A stretch of DNA of 64,000 nt from Lantana camara (GCA_037501455.1 CM074855.1:37357001-37421000), one strand, 5' to 3'; shown: positions 11,201 through 22,984, counted from the stretch's first letter. Numbers and translations: made by a program. Notes: generated by a model from the sequence alone, not told the origin.

Positions 11201-13283
11201 ATTTCATAGATTCATACAAAGTCACACTAACTCGGCGAGTATGAGTTTTCCTTCCAAACTCATATTCAAATTCAAAGATAAAACCATAAATCATCCTCAC
11301 CCCGGGTAATAGAAGGATTGCAAGCCCTAACTATTGGTCAAAGTCACACGAGACAAGGCTTAATTACTTCCTTGCACCTTCGACGGTTGCTTCCGCCGGC
11401 TCAAGAGAATCACCCTTCCTCAACCTCCTATGGTTAGGTGAGAACTCTCAAAGGAAAGTGTTGATGGGAGCGCTCGGCGACCCGACGGCTGTCCTGAGAT
11501 ACCATACCACTCTCCGAGGCCCAAATCAAATTCAAATTCAAAGTCATATTTCCCACAAAGCTTATCTTTCAAAGCCAAAGCTCGCTACACACTCACATGT
11601 ATCAAAGTCTTTCAAAACAAACGAAAATAGAGCTTACATATGTATAAAAACCTTTTCAAAGTCTTACAACAAATGGGACAAGCCCTCAAAGTACATATAA
11701 TACACGTATCAATCGTATAATATAAATAATTCACATGCGGGCTTCAAAACACGTAGGGTAGTAGGTCATATTAACTAAAAGAATAAAACCTCACCTTCAA
11801 ATCATAGAGGGAGTAAAAAAGGAATCAAACAGATGCCCAGGCATAAACCTCGTCATCAACGGGAAGATCCTATGAACAAAACAAACAACAAAAGTCACTC
11901 TTAGACTCAATACGAACTAATTAGATGCTCGTCAAGGGAGCTGCTGTCACCTTCGTTTTGCAGCTAAAACATGGAGCAAATTCAAGGTAAAAAGCAGGGC
12001 AAACAAAGAGCATCTTGTGCACAAAATAACATACCAAAGACATAAGAAAATGAGTCAAAAATCCACCAAATCCGCCGCAAATCAGTCATAACAACAAGGT
12101 TTCAAGTGTGCAGATTTTGTTCTTCAAGTTTGAACCCATATACTATTCATTTCTTCAATTCCATTAATGGTGGTTCATTTATTACTCATCTACCATGAAA
12201 TAGGTGTCAATAAATGAAGTTAAGAAGCTCAAATGATCAAGAATCATGCATTAAAACTCAACAAAACTCATGCTACATCAAGCATTTCAAATCATACTTC
12301 AAACCCTTACTATTCATGTGTTTCTTCAAAACATGTGCAAACAAAGCTCAAGATGAAAAGTTTATGGATTAAAAAAAGCATCAAGAAGAGGATAATTCAA
12401 ACATAGTCTTACCTTTACAAGATGATGACGTATGGAAGTGTGAAGAGATCAAATTCGGTCAAAAGATGAAGGTTCTTGTTTTCTCCTTGCTTTAGCTTCC
12501 TTCTCTTGCTTTTTTTAGGGTGATTTCCAAATGGGGAAGAATGAAGAGGTAAAAGGGTGAGTTAGGGTCAAATGGGTTCAAGTATGGGGTGATTTGGAGC
12601 TAAAACGGGTCGGATACGAGCAAATCGGGTAGGGGTGGCGAATCTGACAGTTGGGGCTCGATTTGGTTAAGTTTCGGAGGTCCAAACGGGCTTAGAAAAA
12701 TCTGAGGCTTACTCCATTGGCTCTGTATCGTCAATACGAATCCAACTGTGGTGTTAGAATTTGAATCCAAATTCCGAACTCAAGTTATGTCATCCGCAAC
12801 CTAACGTGCGCTAAATGCTCTTTAGCCCGTTTAAGTCCCTTTTCACACAAATGGTTCAAAACCTCAACAAACGAATCCAAAAACATATAACGAGTATATA
12901 AACACATTCATTACTCATATATCTCATGCATATCAAATTTCCACAAAAATCTGAACCAAATTCGGATACAAACGGCTCAAATTCGAAGTCATATAAGCAA
13001 AAATGTTCAAAGAGCGAACATAATCCTTAACAATTAATTCAAATAATTCAAGAATATCATACAATAATTATAATAAACATATAATTGCATACTTAAAGAA
13101 TTTAAATGCACAAGTATCACAATCGTGACGTCATAACATAATCCTTAACAATTAATTCAAATAATTCAAGAATATCATATAATAATTATAATAAACATAT
13201 AATTGCATACTTAAAGAATTTAAATGCACAAGTATCACACTTGTGACGTCATACCTGTACGACCGAAAAATCGGGGCGTCACA
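11201..13283 (-). mobile_element. Element B 3' LTR, inner part
   Basis: It continues the LTR after the solo-LTR insertion and ends, read on plus, with AATCGGGGCGTCACA. On the minus strand that is the LTR start TGTGACGCC. A splice-donor-like AAAGGTAAGAC lies on the minus strand at about 12413-12405. The palindrome-bearing block present in the 5' LTR (20500-20770) is missing here: phrases before and after it are joined near 11925-11945. Confidence 0.85.
13019..13254. repeat. 118-bp tandem duplication in element B 3' LTR
   Basis: The stretch from CATAATCCTTAACAATT to GTGACGTCATA occurs twice in direct succession (13019-13136 and 13137-13254) with a few differences. The 5' LTR of the same element has a single copy (about 21849-21967), so the duplication happened after insertion. 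Confidence 0.9.
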
Positions 13284-13300
13284 ACCTCTTCCCCTTAAGA
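13284..13300 (-). other. Element B polypurine tract
   Basis: On the minus strand CTTAAGGGGAAGAGG directly precedes the 3' LTR start (TTGTGACGCC). This purine run is the expected plus-strand primer. The same phrase CTTAAGGGG is found beside the LTR in families C and D. Confidence 0.85.
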
Positions 13301-14638
13301 AGGATCTGTCCTCAGTTCCGAAGCGGGGCCTCGAACAACTCGGATACAACTGCTTCATCTTCACCTTGATCTCCCAAGTGGCTTCTTCGGATTTCTGATC
13401 ACGCCATAAGACTTTAACCAAGGGGATTTATCGGTTTCTCAATTCTTGCATCTTCCAGTCCAAGATCTTAACTGGTTGCTTCACAATTGTCAAATCTAGC
13501 TCAAGTTGTACCTCTTCAACGGGCAAAACGGTAGACTCATTGGGATAATACTTCCTTAATTGTGATATATGGAAGACATTAATGAATCCCGGTCAAACTC
13601 GGTTGTAAGTCAAGTCGATAAGCTACTTTCCCAACTCGTTTAAGAATCTCGAAATGGCCTAAGTAGCGCTGGTTAAGCTTCCCACCTTTACCAATCCGAG
13701 TGAACCCCTTTCTAGAAGATTCTTTCAAGAAAACTCTATCTCCCACTTCAAACTCTAGAGTTCGTCTCCTTCAAACTCGATCCGCATAACTTTTCTACCG
13801 GTTCTGAGCCGTCTTCAACCTTTGTCGAATGACTTTCACTTTGTCGATGGTCTCTTGGATCTCCGTGGGTTTCTTTACTCTCCAATGCTTAACCTCCTTG
13901 GTCCATCTCCAATCCTCGATATCCTAAAAGAGAGGAGAACGACACTTCCTTCCATATAGTGCCTCGTACAAAGCCATACCATTCGAAACTTGAAAGTTAT
14001 TACTGTAGGCAAACTCGACCAAGTCTAAATACTCATCCCACGTACTTTAAAAATCCAAGGCACAAGCACGAAGCATGTCCTCGAGACACTTAATCAACCT
14101 CTCAGATTACCCATCCGTTTGTGAGTGAGATGCAGTGCTAAAAAGGAGCTTCGTACCCAAACACCTCTAAAGTTCTTGCCAAAATCTCACCATAAAACGA
14201 GGATCTCGATCCGAAAAAATGCTAACCGGTACTCCATGTAACCTCACGATCTCCTTGTAATACAACTTGGCTTAGCTTCGGTAACTTGTTAGACATCCGG
14301 ACTTTGAGAAAATGGGCTAATTTAGTGAACCTATCAACCACGACCCAAGTCCCATCGAAACCTCCTTTAGTCCTTGGCAACACAAAGTCTATTGTCATTT
14401 GCTCCTACTTCCATTCGGGAATCGGAAGTGGTTGGAGAGTTCCTCCCAGTTTTTGATACTCGGCCTTCACAATTTGGCATGTTAGACATGTTCTCACAAA
14501 GTTAGCAACTTCTCTCTTTATACTATTCCACCAATACAAGGTTCTCAAATCCTTGTACACATTCATGCCACCGGGATGCATCGAATACGCCGACCGATAT
14601 GCCTCCTTAGGAATAATCCGCTTGAGCTCTTCTGGGAC
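13300..14638 (-). pseudogene. Element B: integrase with C-terminal chromodomain, broken
   Basis: Legible blocks on the minus strand in order: CLTCQIVKAEYQ-like part of the HHCC finger (about 14470-14500), LPRTKGGFDGTWVVVDRFTK with the first core aspartate region (about 14310-14380), a FSTASHSQTDG block (about 14105-14140), and the C-terminal VKVLWRDQKSEEATWEIKVK (about 13360-13420). The last is the chromodomain-like tail of plant chromoviruses. Integrase would insert the cDNA, and chromodomains direct it to heterochromatin. Several in-frame stops separate the blocks (for example right after SQTDG), so no functional enzyme is made. Confidence 0.8.
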
Positions 14639-15166
14639 TCATACTCTAGTCTTGAATCGAAAGAATCCTGAATCATCAAACCCAAACTTAGTCTTTGGAT
14701 CAATTCTTGATCTTGAAACCATTCTCTGAATTTCTAGATCAGTAGATTGAGCTTCAATTAACCTTTGCTTCAACTCCGATTGAACAGAGATATTTGCCAA
14801 ACGAGCCTCTAAAACCAAAATCTCAAATCTCTCCTTGCTCGAACCTGCTCCCAAATTCGAAACACTAGCCTTCCTGCTCAAAGCATCGGCTACCATGTTA
14901 GCCTTACCCTGGTGGCATTGAATCTTGCAATCATAGTCCTCGAGGAACTCCACCCAGCTCCTTTACATCATATTTAACTCCTTCTGAGTGAATAAATATT
15001 TGAGACTTTTGTGGTCGGTAAAAACCTCAAAAGTAGCTCCATAAAGATAATGTTGCCACTTTGCCAATGTAAAAACAACCATTGCAAGCTCCAAATCATG
15101 AGTGGGATAGCTCTTCTCATGATCTTTCAACTTTCTAGAGGCGTAGGCTACACCCTCTAGAGGGTT
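14639..15166 (-). pseudogene. Element B: RNase H and integrase linker, partial
   Basis: Minus-strand reading shows [40 protein letters not shown] and [11 protein letters not shown], typical of Ty3 RNase H. It is followed by the open stretch 14953-14639 beginning [20 protein letters not shown] and VADALSRK. The N-terminal part of RNase H (the segment with the first catalytic aspartate, normally between LTTAPV and IAYAS) is missing, so a deletion of roughly 30 codons preceded or accompanied the copia LTR insertion at 15172. Confidence 0.75.
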
Positions 15167-15171
15167 AAAAC

Positions 15172-16018
15172 TATTGGGATAAATGCACCAGAAAATCCAA
15201 TTATATTGTATAAGACCAGAGGCACGTGGCAGCTGCTCGTGGCAGCGTGCCTCTCACACGCGCCAAACACACAGCTGCCACACGGGCGGCGAGTGCGGGC
15301 AAGTGTAACCTCCATTTGGCGCGTGCTCACCGCTGTCGTGCTCGTGGTGGCGTGGGCTACACGGAGGTGTCCTCGGATTGGTTGATCGAACTTGGTTTGC
15401 ACGCCAAATTTTGGAAAATGGACGATTTTAACCTCATTTCTTGCCTATAAATAGGTTGTATAATTCATTTGTAAATCATCATATTTGCAATTCCTTTTAT
15501 CACTCTAAAACAGCCATTTCGACTTCTCTCTCTAGTTTATTAATTAATCCTTAATTAAGGATTAATTAATTACTTACTTAGGTGGTTATATAATTAGTAT
15601 ATAATCCACTTAATTATTAGAAAATAGGGATTTTCTGAAATTAGAAAAAACTGTTTTTCTAGAAAATATTTTCTCGAAGTATTTAACCCACACTCCTAAA
15701 TCTTAATTGGGGATACTGCGGGGAAGCTCTACCAGTTTCACGAGAAAATCGAGGTGCTAGAAAAGTGCCGTTGATAGCTATATTTTGCAGTACGGTAATA
15801 CCATTATGCTGCCCAAATTAATATTTGCATATTGTGATTATATGCTATATGATTTAAAATTATGTCATCAATGCTTGTATATATTAGAGTTATTTTGCCC
15901 GATTTGTTCCGCTTCTTATTAAAATATTTCAGAAATATTTTGATAACGAGGTTATGGCGAATTTTTTTTTGAAATATTTCCCTATACCGTCACTCTATTT
16001 CGGGCCCGCCACCTAGCA
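15172..16018 (+). mobile_element. Solo LTR, probably copia type, TSD AAAAC
   Basis: An 847-bp block interrupts the RT/RNase H gene of element B. It starts TATTGGGATAAATGC (probably TGTTGGGAT ancestrally), ends CCGCCACCTAGCA, and is bounded by AAAAC at 15167-15171 and 16019-16023. A clear TATA box, TATAAATAG at 15446-15454, on the plus strand indicates the sense of transcription. Short size, start sequence and promoter layout resemble copia LTRs, but no coding part remains to prove it. A 74-residue open frame at 15226-15450 has no family resemblance and I do not call it a gene. Confidence 0.8.
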
Positions 16019-16023
16019 AAAAC

Positions 16024-17053
16024 CAGTGTTGTAGTCAATCTTTCCTTAAGAGTTTGAAAACTCCTCTCACACGCCTCATCCCACTCGAATTTAGCCTCTT
16101 TTCTTGTCAACCGAGTCAACGGAGCGGCGATCTTAGAAAAATCTTTCACAAACCGCCTATAGTACCCCGCTAACCCGAGAAAACTTCTTATTTCTGAGGC
16201 ATTCTATGGTTGCTTCCAAAGCATCACTTTCTCAATCTTCGCCGGATCCACTTCTCCACTATTTCCCGAAATGAAGTGACCCAAGAAGGAAACCCGATCT
16301 ATCCAGAACTTACACTTGCTGAACTTGGCAAATAATCGATGCTCTCGGATCGCAGCTAATACCGTTCTTATTGCTGCGCATGTTCTTCCACGGCCCTCGA
16401 ATACACTAAAATTTCGTCAATAAAGATGACCATGAATTTATCGAGGTAAGGCCAGAATAGTCGGTGCTTCATGTATATAAACGTAGCCGGGGTATTTGTA
16501 AGGCCAAAAGGCATGACCACAAACTCAAAGTGCCCATAACGAGTGTTGAAACCCGTCGTTGGTATGTCTTCTTTCCGGATACTCAATTGATAATACCCTT
16601 GCCTAAAATCCAACTTGAAGTAGACACACAAACCTTGGAGAAGATCAAACAACTCTTCAATATATGAGGTAATGGGTATTTGTTTTTAACCGTTAATCGA
16701 TTCAGCTCATGGTAGTCAATACACATCCGTAATATCCCATCTTTCTTTTTCATAAATAGAACAGGAGCACCCCATGGACAAGTGCTTGGACGGATATAAC
16801 CACACTCTAAGAGCTCATCAAGTTACATCTTCAGCTCTTTCAACTCAGCCGGAGCCATTGTATGGGGAGTCTTCGAATACGGTTCTGCTCTCGGATAGAG
16901 ATCAATAACAAACTCAATGTCCCGATCAGGTGGTAGAGATCCCAAACTTTCCGGGAAAACATCAAGGAAGTCTTTCACAATCTCCGTTTCTTCGAGCTTG
17001 TCTTGATCCTTTGGTTTATTTAAAAGATAAGCCACATAGTACGTCGTGCCGTC
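16024..17053 (-). pseudogene. Element B: reverse transcriptase, inactive
   Basis: Blocks on the minus strand: DFLDVFPESLGSLPPDRDIE (about 16930-16990), MAPAELKELK, a block around 16720-16760 for the RMCIDYR-type motif, [20 protein letters not shown] (about 16560-16620), [14 protein letters not shown] and [11 protein letters not shown] (about 16400-16435). In the last, the catalytic Y/F-x-D-D box reads FIDE, so the second active-site aspartate is replaced. Further toward RNase H, EWDEACERSFQTLKERLTT is legible up to the copia LTR. Frame breaks at 16820-16830 and elsewhere confirm it is dead. The fold would copy the RNA genome into DNA. Confidence 0.85.
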
Positions 17054-17701
17054 CTAGAATAACTGGTTAACTTCCATAAAGGAAATAAACGGGCTAGTCT
17101 TCAACCTCTCGCTCGAAAATACCATAGAACCCAACAAAACCTTCGCGTGGTAATCCATCACCGCTCTATGCTGAAACAACCAATCCATTCCCAAGATCGC
17201 CCTATATCTCTTCATGGGCATCTCAATCAAGTCCGCCGGATACTCTTGGCCCTCAATACTCACCAGACACTCCCAGAACACTCTGTTCGTCACCAAGCTT
17301 CCCCTGAGAGGAGAATGTCTCACATAAGAATCATCCACACAAGCAACAGGCAAAGAAAGAGTAGAAACAAGCCGGGAAGCAATAAAAGAATGCATTGCTC
17401 CTGGATCAAACAATGCATGAAATGGAATGCCATGAATGCTTATAGTACATTCCACCATGGCAGTAGCATTAACCTTGGCATCCTCTTCTTCTCTTTCCAA
17501 TGCATAAGCCCTAGCTTGAATTGGAGGTCTCTGTGCAACGACATTCGAGGGCTTTGGGTTCTTCTTCGGGCAAGCATTAACCACATGTCCGGGTTCACCA
17601 CAACCATAGCTTCTCCTCAATTTCTTCCGATAAGTCTCCTCCATGTGATTAGGACCCTTCCAATAAGAATATTGAAGCGGTGCCGGTAGAGCGGGCACCA
17701 C
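17054..17701 (-). pseudogene. Element B: zinc knuckle and aspartic protease
   Basis: An open stretch of 215 codons on the minus strand. Near the N-terminus the nucleocapsid knuckle reads SYGCGEPGHVVNAC. The first cysteine of C-x2-C-x4-H-x4-C is replaced by serine, so zinc binding is probably lost. About 60 residues later comes HALFDPGAMHSFIASRL, the retropepsin active-site loop (D-x-G-A), then YRAILGMDWLFQHRAVMDY, the ILGxDWL flap-side motif of Ty3 proteases. The frame ends before the RT block at 17035, where an intact element would be continuous. The plus-strand open frame of 180 codons over the same region (17147-17689) is its shadow. Confidence 0.85.
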
Positions 17702-17835
17702 AGTCGGTCCGGGGAGTCGGGGTTTCTTGTTTGCATTGTTGAAACCTTAGGACTTGAAGACCGGAGGCCACCTTAAGGTGCGGACCTCTTACCCAAGTGA
17801 GAACTAGACCCCGAGCCTTGCTCCAAATGAAAAAC

Positions 17836-18530
17836 CTAGGGCTTCAATCTTAACTTCTGTGCCTCAACTTTTGTTGCTTTCATTGTAGGCTTCTTCCATG
17901 TATCCACCGTAGAAGCTTGTAGAGCTAGTTGGATATTCGTCCTCAAACCGTGAACAAAGCTTTGAGCCTTCAAAGAATCGACATCTGTGATGTGAGTGGC
18001 ATAGGGAGCTAATCTCTCGAACTTAAGAATGTAATCCTCAACCGACCGGTTCCATTGCTTTAACTCCATGAATTCCTGGAGCCTTCTTTCCCGAGCACTA
18101 GGAGGGATGTATTTGTTATGGAACTCCCTCACAAAGTTTTCCCAAATAAACTCCTCGCCATTCCTTTCCAACCGGGACCTCACTCCCTTCAACCACCTCG
18201 AAGCTTGGCCGTATATGAAACGGGCGGTACAAATAGCTATTTCTTGATAAAGAGCCGGGCAAGTCTCCCATATACCCATAATTTTCGATAACCACTCTTT
18301 CGTTTTGATATCGTCACCCCAAGCCATTTACGGGGATTATTACTTCGGAAATCTCTAAAAGTCGGTGTGACATGCCCTTCTTGAGCTTTCCCGAGTGAGG
18401 TTTGTTATCGTTGATCCTGTTGTAAATGATTCAGAAGAGCTTGTACAATATTTTTTGCATTCATAGGCGGTAGTGGAAGAGCATCATTAATATCGGGTGT
18501 CTGTGCACGATCCCTTCTTCTCGGAAGCAT
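17836..18530 (-). pseudogene. Element B: gag capsid
   Basis: The probable gag start is ATG at 18528-18530 (MLPRRRDRAQTP), followed by PLPPMNAKNIVQALLNHLQQ. A stop then breaks the frame, which resumes at MAWGDDIKTKEWLSKIMGIW (18327). The open part is 163 residues and carries the Retrotrans_gag pattern: CTARFIYGQASRWLKGVRSR, WENFVREFHNKYIPPSARER, LQEFMELKQWNRSVEDYILK and FERLAPYATHI. It would form the capsid. The 3' end runs into a degraded linker before the zinc knuckle. Confidence 0.85.
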
Positions 18531-18690
18531 CCTGAAAAGCACATATGAAAGCAAGTATCGATGCATGGGGTTCAGCACATGTTAAACAAACAAATCACAT
18601 AAAAGTGAAAGTGAATGCAAACAATCTCATAATCCTAAGCTGAACAACCTAGATAGACTCAACACGACACTAGAGCTCCGGTTTTACAAC

Positions 18691-18707
18691 CCAGAGCTCT
18701 GATACCA
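18691..18707 (-). other. Element B primer-binding site (tRNA-iMet)
   Basis: The minus strand reads TGGTATCAGAGCTCTGG. The first 12 bases are complementary to the plant initiator-Met tRNA 3' end. It lies 8 bases from the 5' LTR edge at 18716, with the spacer TCCTTAAG. Confidence 0.88.
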
Positions 18708-19743
18708 CTTAAGGATGTACCACCTCGAATGATGGGCACCACATACCCCATACTAGAGTCCGACCCATGCAACGAAATGGAAAGTTCACACACGCGCTAA
18801 ACAATAGCGAACGGGAGACAAACAACACTCACTCCTAAGCTAGGCGGTCTAGATCCTCAATGAAAGTGCGCTATAATTCAAATAATAGCGGAACCGATAA
18901 AATTCAAACCATAGCATGCTATCAAAGTCATATCATATCATTATACACGATCAATAACGAGCATATACGAGTTTATATACATATCCACGCCCATCCCGGG
19001 CCAAAATAATTAAACTATCAAAGTCTAACATGAGTATCATAATACATATCCCAAAAATATCGAAGTACATAAGTAAATAACCACTACGATACAAATGAGA
19101 CTCGAGTTAAACCACAAGTATGACACTAAGACCACTTATCGCCTAGCTCGACCTCTGACTGTACCTGCAGCTCGAAACAAAGGGAAAAAAGAGAAACAAC
19201 AACGAGGGTTAGTCCTAATGACTAGTAAGGGGGCTAACACACGCACCAGTACATATGTATAGAGCAAAGCACTTATCAAATTCAAAGAGATCCATGAACT
19301 GGGCATGTTTTCTTTTTTTGCAAGCTAAAACGTTTCCCGTGATAAAAGATATATATACTTAACAGAAGTTAAGGGCCGAATGCCAAAACAACCAATTTTA
19401 AGTAATTAGAAGTCCATTACGTTTCATAGATTCATAAAAAGTCACACTAACTCGGTAAGTACAAGTTTTCCTTCCAAACTCCTCATATTCAAAGACATAT
19501 TCAAATTCAAAGACAAGATCATAAATAATCCTCACTCCAGGTGATAGAAGGGTTGCAAGCCCTAACTATCGGTCAAAGTCACACGAGACAAGGCTTAATT
19601 ACTTCCTTGCACCTTCGACGGTTGCTTCCGCCGGCTCAAGAGAATCACCCTTCCTCAACCTCCTATGGTTAGGTGAGAACTCTCAAAGGAAAGTGTTCAT
19701 GGGAGCACTCGGCGACCCCGCGGCTGTCCTGAGATACCATACC

Positions 19744-19952
19744 TGTAACAGCCCAGAACCACCTTCCTGTGACTATTGTCCGCTTTGCACGCCCTTAATC
19801 GAAACGGCCTTAATGGATACCTCACCCTGTGGGCGCGTTCTGCGTTACGGCTGGGTTCTCTAGTGGGCGCAGGAACAAAACCGTGAGGCCGTTTCGATTA
19901 AGGGCGTGCAAAGCGGATAATATTCACAGGAAGGTGGTTCTGGGCTGTTACA
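19744..19952. mobile_element. 209-bp foldback element, TSD ATACC, TG...CA ends
   Basis: The first 67 bases and the reverse complement of the last 67 match at 65 positions, so a transcript would fold into one long hairpin. It starts TGTAACAGCCCAGAACCACC and ends in the complement, GGTGGTTCTGGGCTGTTACA. ATACC stands at 19739-19743 and 19953-19957, and the empty site is visible in the 3' LTR of element B (ATACCATACCACTCTC near 11500). A 5-bp duplication with TG...CA ends is typical of LTR retroelements rather than of MITE superfamilies, so it may be a palindromic solo LTR of a TRIM-type element. No coding capacity. Confidence 0.9.
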
Positions 19953-20610
19953 ATACCACTCTCTGAGGCCCAAATCAAATCCAAATTCAAAGTCATATTT
20001 CCCACAAAGCTTATCTTTCAAAGCCAAAGCTCGCTACACACTCACACGTATCAAAGTCTTTCAAAATAAACGAAAATAAATCTTACATATGTATAAAAAC
20101 CTTTCCAAAGTCTTATAACAAATGGGAAAAATCCCTCAAAGTACATATCATACACGTATCTATCATATAATATACATAATTCTCTTGCGGGCTTCAAAAC
20201 ACGTAGGGTAGTATGTCATATTAACTAAAAGAACAAAACCTCACCTTCAAATCGTAGAGGGAGTAAAAAAGGAAGCAAACAGATGTGCCGGGAGTAACCT
20301 CGTCATCAACGGAAAGATCCTCTGAAAAAAACAAACAACAAAAGACACTCTTAGACTGAATATGAACCAATTAGACGCTTGACAATTGCATATGAATGCG
20401 AATAAAGCAAAAGAAATGAGAAAAGATGGCACTTAGGTTATATAAGGTCATAGTTTGTGTATGAGCATCTAAATCATGTAATAAATTCAAAACAAGAAGC
20501 ATAACATGCATTACAACAAGTTAACAATGTATACAAGTCATAAACGAAGCAAGAAATAATAATTAAGGCTGAATAAAGTAAGAAAACACATAAACAAAGC
20601 ATCCACAACC

Positions 20611-20770
20611 GAACGGCCGTGCATTAGGTCATAAGATCACTTCGGCCAGTTCGTTCAGTCTCTCTCTTTACAAATAATGAACGGCTGTGCAAGAGGTCAG
20701 AAGTTGCAACGCTCAGATGCACGGTCGTTCACTCCAAAAACAAGCAATGGGCAAACGCCCGTTCGGTCTG
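20611..20770. repeat. Palindrome cluster in element B 5' LTR, degraded
   Basis: Four related half-decayed palindromes are seen: GAACGGCCGTGC, GAACGGCTGTGC (one base off an ORF-free ATG context), GCACGGTCGTTC and AACGCCCGTTC. They lie about 1.2-1.4 kb from the LTR start, comparable with clusters in the other LTR families. Confidence 0.6.
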
Positions 20771-22678
20771 CGAGGGAGCTGTTGTCACCTTCGTTTTGCA
20801 GCTGAAACATGGAGCAAATTTAAGGCAAAAAGCAGGGCAAACATGGAGCATCTTGTGCACAAAATAACAGGCCAAAGACATAAGAAAACGAGTCAAAAAT
20901 CCACCAAATCCGCTGTAAATCAGTCACAACAACAAGGTTTCCAGTGTGTAGATTTTGTTCTTCAAGTTTCAACCCATAGACTATTCATTTCTTCAATTCC
21001 ATTAATGATGGTTCATTTATTACTCATCTACCATGAAATAGGTGTCCATAAATGAAGTCAACAAGCTCAAATGATCAAGAATCATGCATTAAAACTCAAC
21101 AAAACTCATGCTACATCAAGAATTTCAAATCATATTTCAAACCCTTACTATTCATGTGTTTCTTCAAAACCTATGCACACAAAGCTCAAGATTCAAATTT
21201 TATGGATTAAAAGAAGCATCAAGAAGAGTAGAATTCAAAAATACTCTTAACTTTACAAGATGATGAAGTATGGAAGTGTGAAGAGATCAAATATGGCCAA
21301 AAGATGAAGGTTCTTGTTTTCTCCTTGCTTTAGCTTCCTTCTCTTGCTTGTATCAGGGGTGATATCAAAACGGGGCAGAATGAAAAGGTAAAGGGGTGAG
21401 TTAGGGTCAAATTGGTTCAAGTATGGGGTGATTTGGAGCTAAAACGGGCCTGATACGGGTAGGGGTGGCGAATCTGACAGCTAGGGCTCGGTTCGGTGAA
21501 GTTTCGGAGGTCCAAACAGGTTTAGAAAAATGTAAGGCTTATTCCATTGTCTCTGAATCGTCAATACAAATCTAATGGTGGTGTCAGAATTTTAATTCGA
21601 ATTCCCAAACTGAAATTATGCCGTCTGGAACCCAAGGTGCGCTAAATGCTCTTTAGCCCCTTTAAGTCCCGTTTCACCAAAATGGTTCAAAACCTTAACA
21701 AACAAACCCAAAAACATGTAAGAAGCATATAAACATATTCATTACTCATATATCTTATGCATAACAAATTTCCCCAAAACTCGGAATCAAATTCGGATAC
21801 AAACGGCTCAAATTCAAAGTCGTATAAGCACAAATGTTCAAAGAGCGAACATAATGCTTAACAATTAATTAAAATAATTCAAGAATATCATATAATCATT
21901 GTAATAAACATATAATAGCATAATTAAAGAATTTAAATTCCCAAGTATCACACTCGTGACGTCATACCTGTACGGCCGAAAAATCGGGGCATCACATGAG
22001 GCATCTCTCAAATGGAAAGTGCAAAGGCTTAATCCAACGGCTCGATGTTGTACCAAGTTCCCATCCCACACTCTGCAGGTGCAAACTTATCATAACATAG
22101 CTTACTATTCGAACATCGCTTACCTCGCAACACAACGCACGGTAACCCATTTCAAAAGCTTAAACATAAACCTTAGGATACTTAAAAATATTTTCTTATA
22201 TTTCGTAACAAGTTGGATAAAATCCATAAAATACGTATTCGACACTTATTTACTTATAGGTAATAAATAGGTCGCATGGGCTCAAAATACACATAGGGTT
22301 GTAGGTCATAATAGCTAAAAGAAATAAAACCTCACATTGACAATAGAAAGACGGGAATAAAAGCAAAAGAGCCACACAATGCCTACTAATTGGGCTCGAC
22401 AACCACTTGCTGCTCCTCTATAAAGACCAAACATAAAAGACACAACTTAGACTCAAAATAAACCACATAGACGCACGGTGATGCTTATGAATGATAATAA
22501 TGCATGCTAGTAAGTAACATTTAAGCTTCATTGAGCCATGAGAGAATAAGGTATGCGAACAAGGCATTATTAAAGAACTTAAGCAAGTTAGATATATAAT
22601 TAAATTCAAAGAAATAGCGTACAAGGTCGTTCATAAACAAAGTTTGGAGTTAACATACAAAAGTTCTAGCGTCATTGG

Positions 22679-22920
22679 ACACGGCCGTGTTGAGAATACA
22701 CATAAAACTGACACATCCGTATCAGAGGAAAAATTTCCAAGCTGAACCTTAAGGCACGGTCGTGTTGATTTTTAGTTCAAAGGCAGCACGGCCATGTCAG
22801 GCCAAAGTATTCAAACGTCAGAGCTCCAAAACAGCCGTGGTGATTTTTAGTTCAAACACGACTAGCTTTGTAAGGCCAAAGTCTTCAAACCCGGAAGCTC
22901 CAACACGATCATGTTAAGTT
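22679..22920. repeat. Palindrome cluster in element A LTR
   Basis: ACACGGCCGTGT at 22679-22690 is perfect, with decayed relatives CACGGTCGTG (22755-22764), CACGGCCATG (about 22787) and AACACGATCATGTT (about 22903). They are separated by similar spacers containing GATTTTTAGTTCAAA. It sits about 1.5-1.75 kb from the LTR start. Confidence 0.7.
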
Positions 22921-22984
22921 TTAGTTCAAACACAACTCTTTTCTCGTGGAATTAGACCTGCTATTAACGTCAGATTATCTGTCA

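Larger units (their letters stand above)
6903..21996 (-). mobile_element. Element B: Ty3 chromovirus, nearly complete but inactive
   Basis: Order on the minus strand: 5' LTR (18716-21996), primer site (18691-18707), gag (18530-17836), zinc knuckle and protease (17701-17054), RT (17035-16024), RNase H, integrase, chromodomain-like tail (to about 13300), polypurine tract, 3' LTR (13283-11201 and 7597-6903). The gene order, tRNA-iMet primer and C-terminal VKVLWRDQKSEEATW chromodomain segment place it among plant chromoviruses, probably the Tekay/Del group with its long LTRs. Each domain carries stops, frameshifts or lost key residues. I could not find a clean 5-bp target duplication: the outer flanks are AAGGA and TGAGG. 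It is inserted into the LTR of element A. Confidence 0.85.
18716..21996 (-). mobile_element. Element B 5' LTR
   Basis: On plus it starts TGTACCACCTCGAATG and ends AATCGGGGCATCACA, matching the 3' LTR with considerable divergence (an old insertion). It contains the foldback element at 19744-19952. Degraded members of the shared LTR module are GCTAGGCGGTC near 18839 and TATCGCCTAGC at about 19137. A GC-rich palindrome cluster lies at 20611-20770. The ancestral splice-donor-like AAGGTAAG of the 3' LTR is changed here (AAAGTTAAG on minus, about 21250). Confidence 0.88.

Noticed and set aside
17147..17689. 180-codon open frame on the plus strand
   Set aside because: It lies exactly opposite the zinc-knuckle/protease reading of element B and has no domain of its own.
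6898..22001. Target duplication for element B
   Set aside because: Flanks AAGGA and TGAGG do not match; an exact duplication cannot be claimed.
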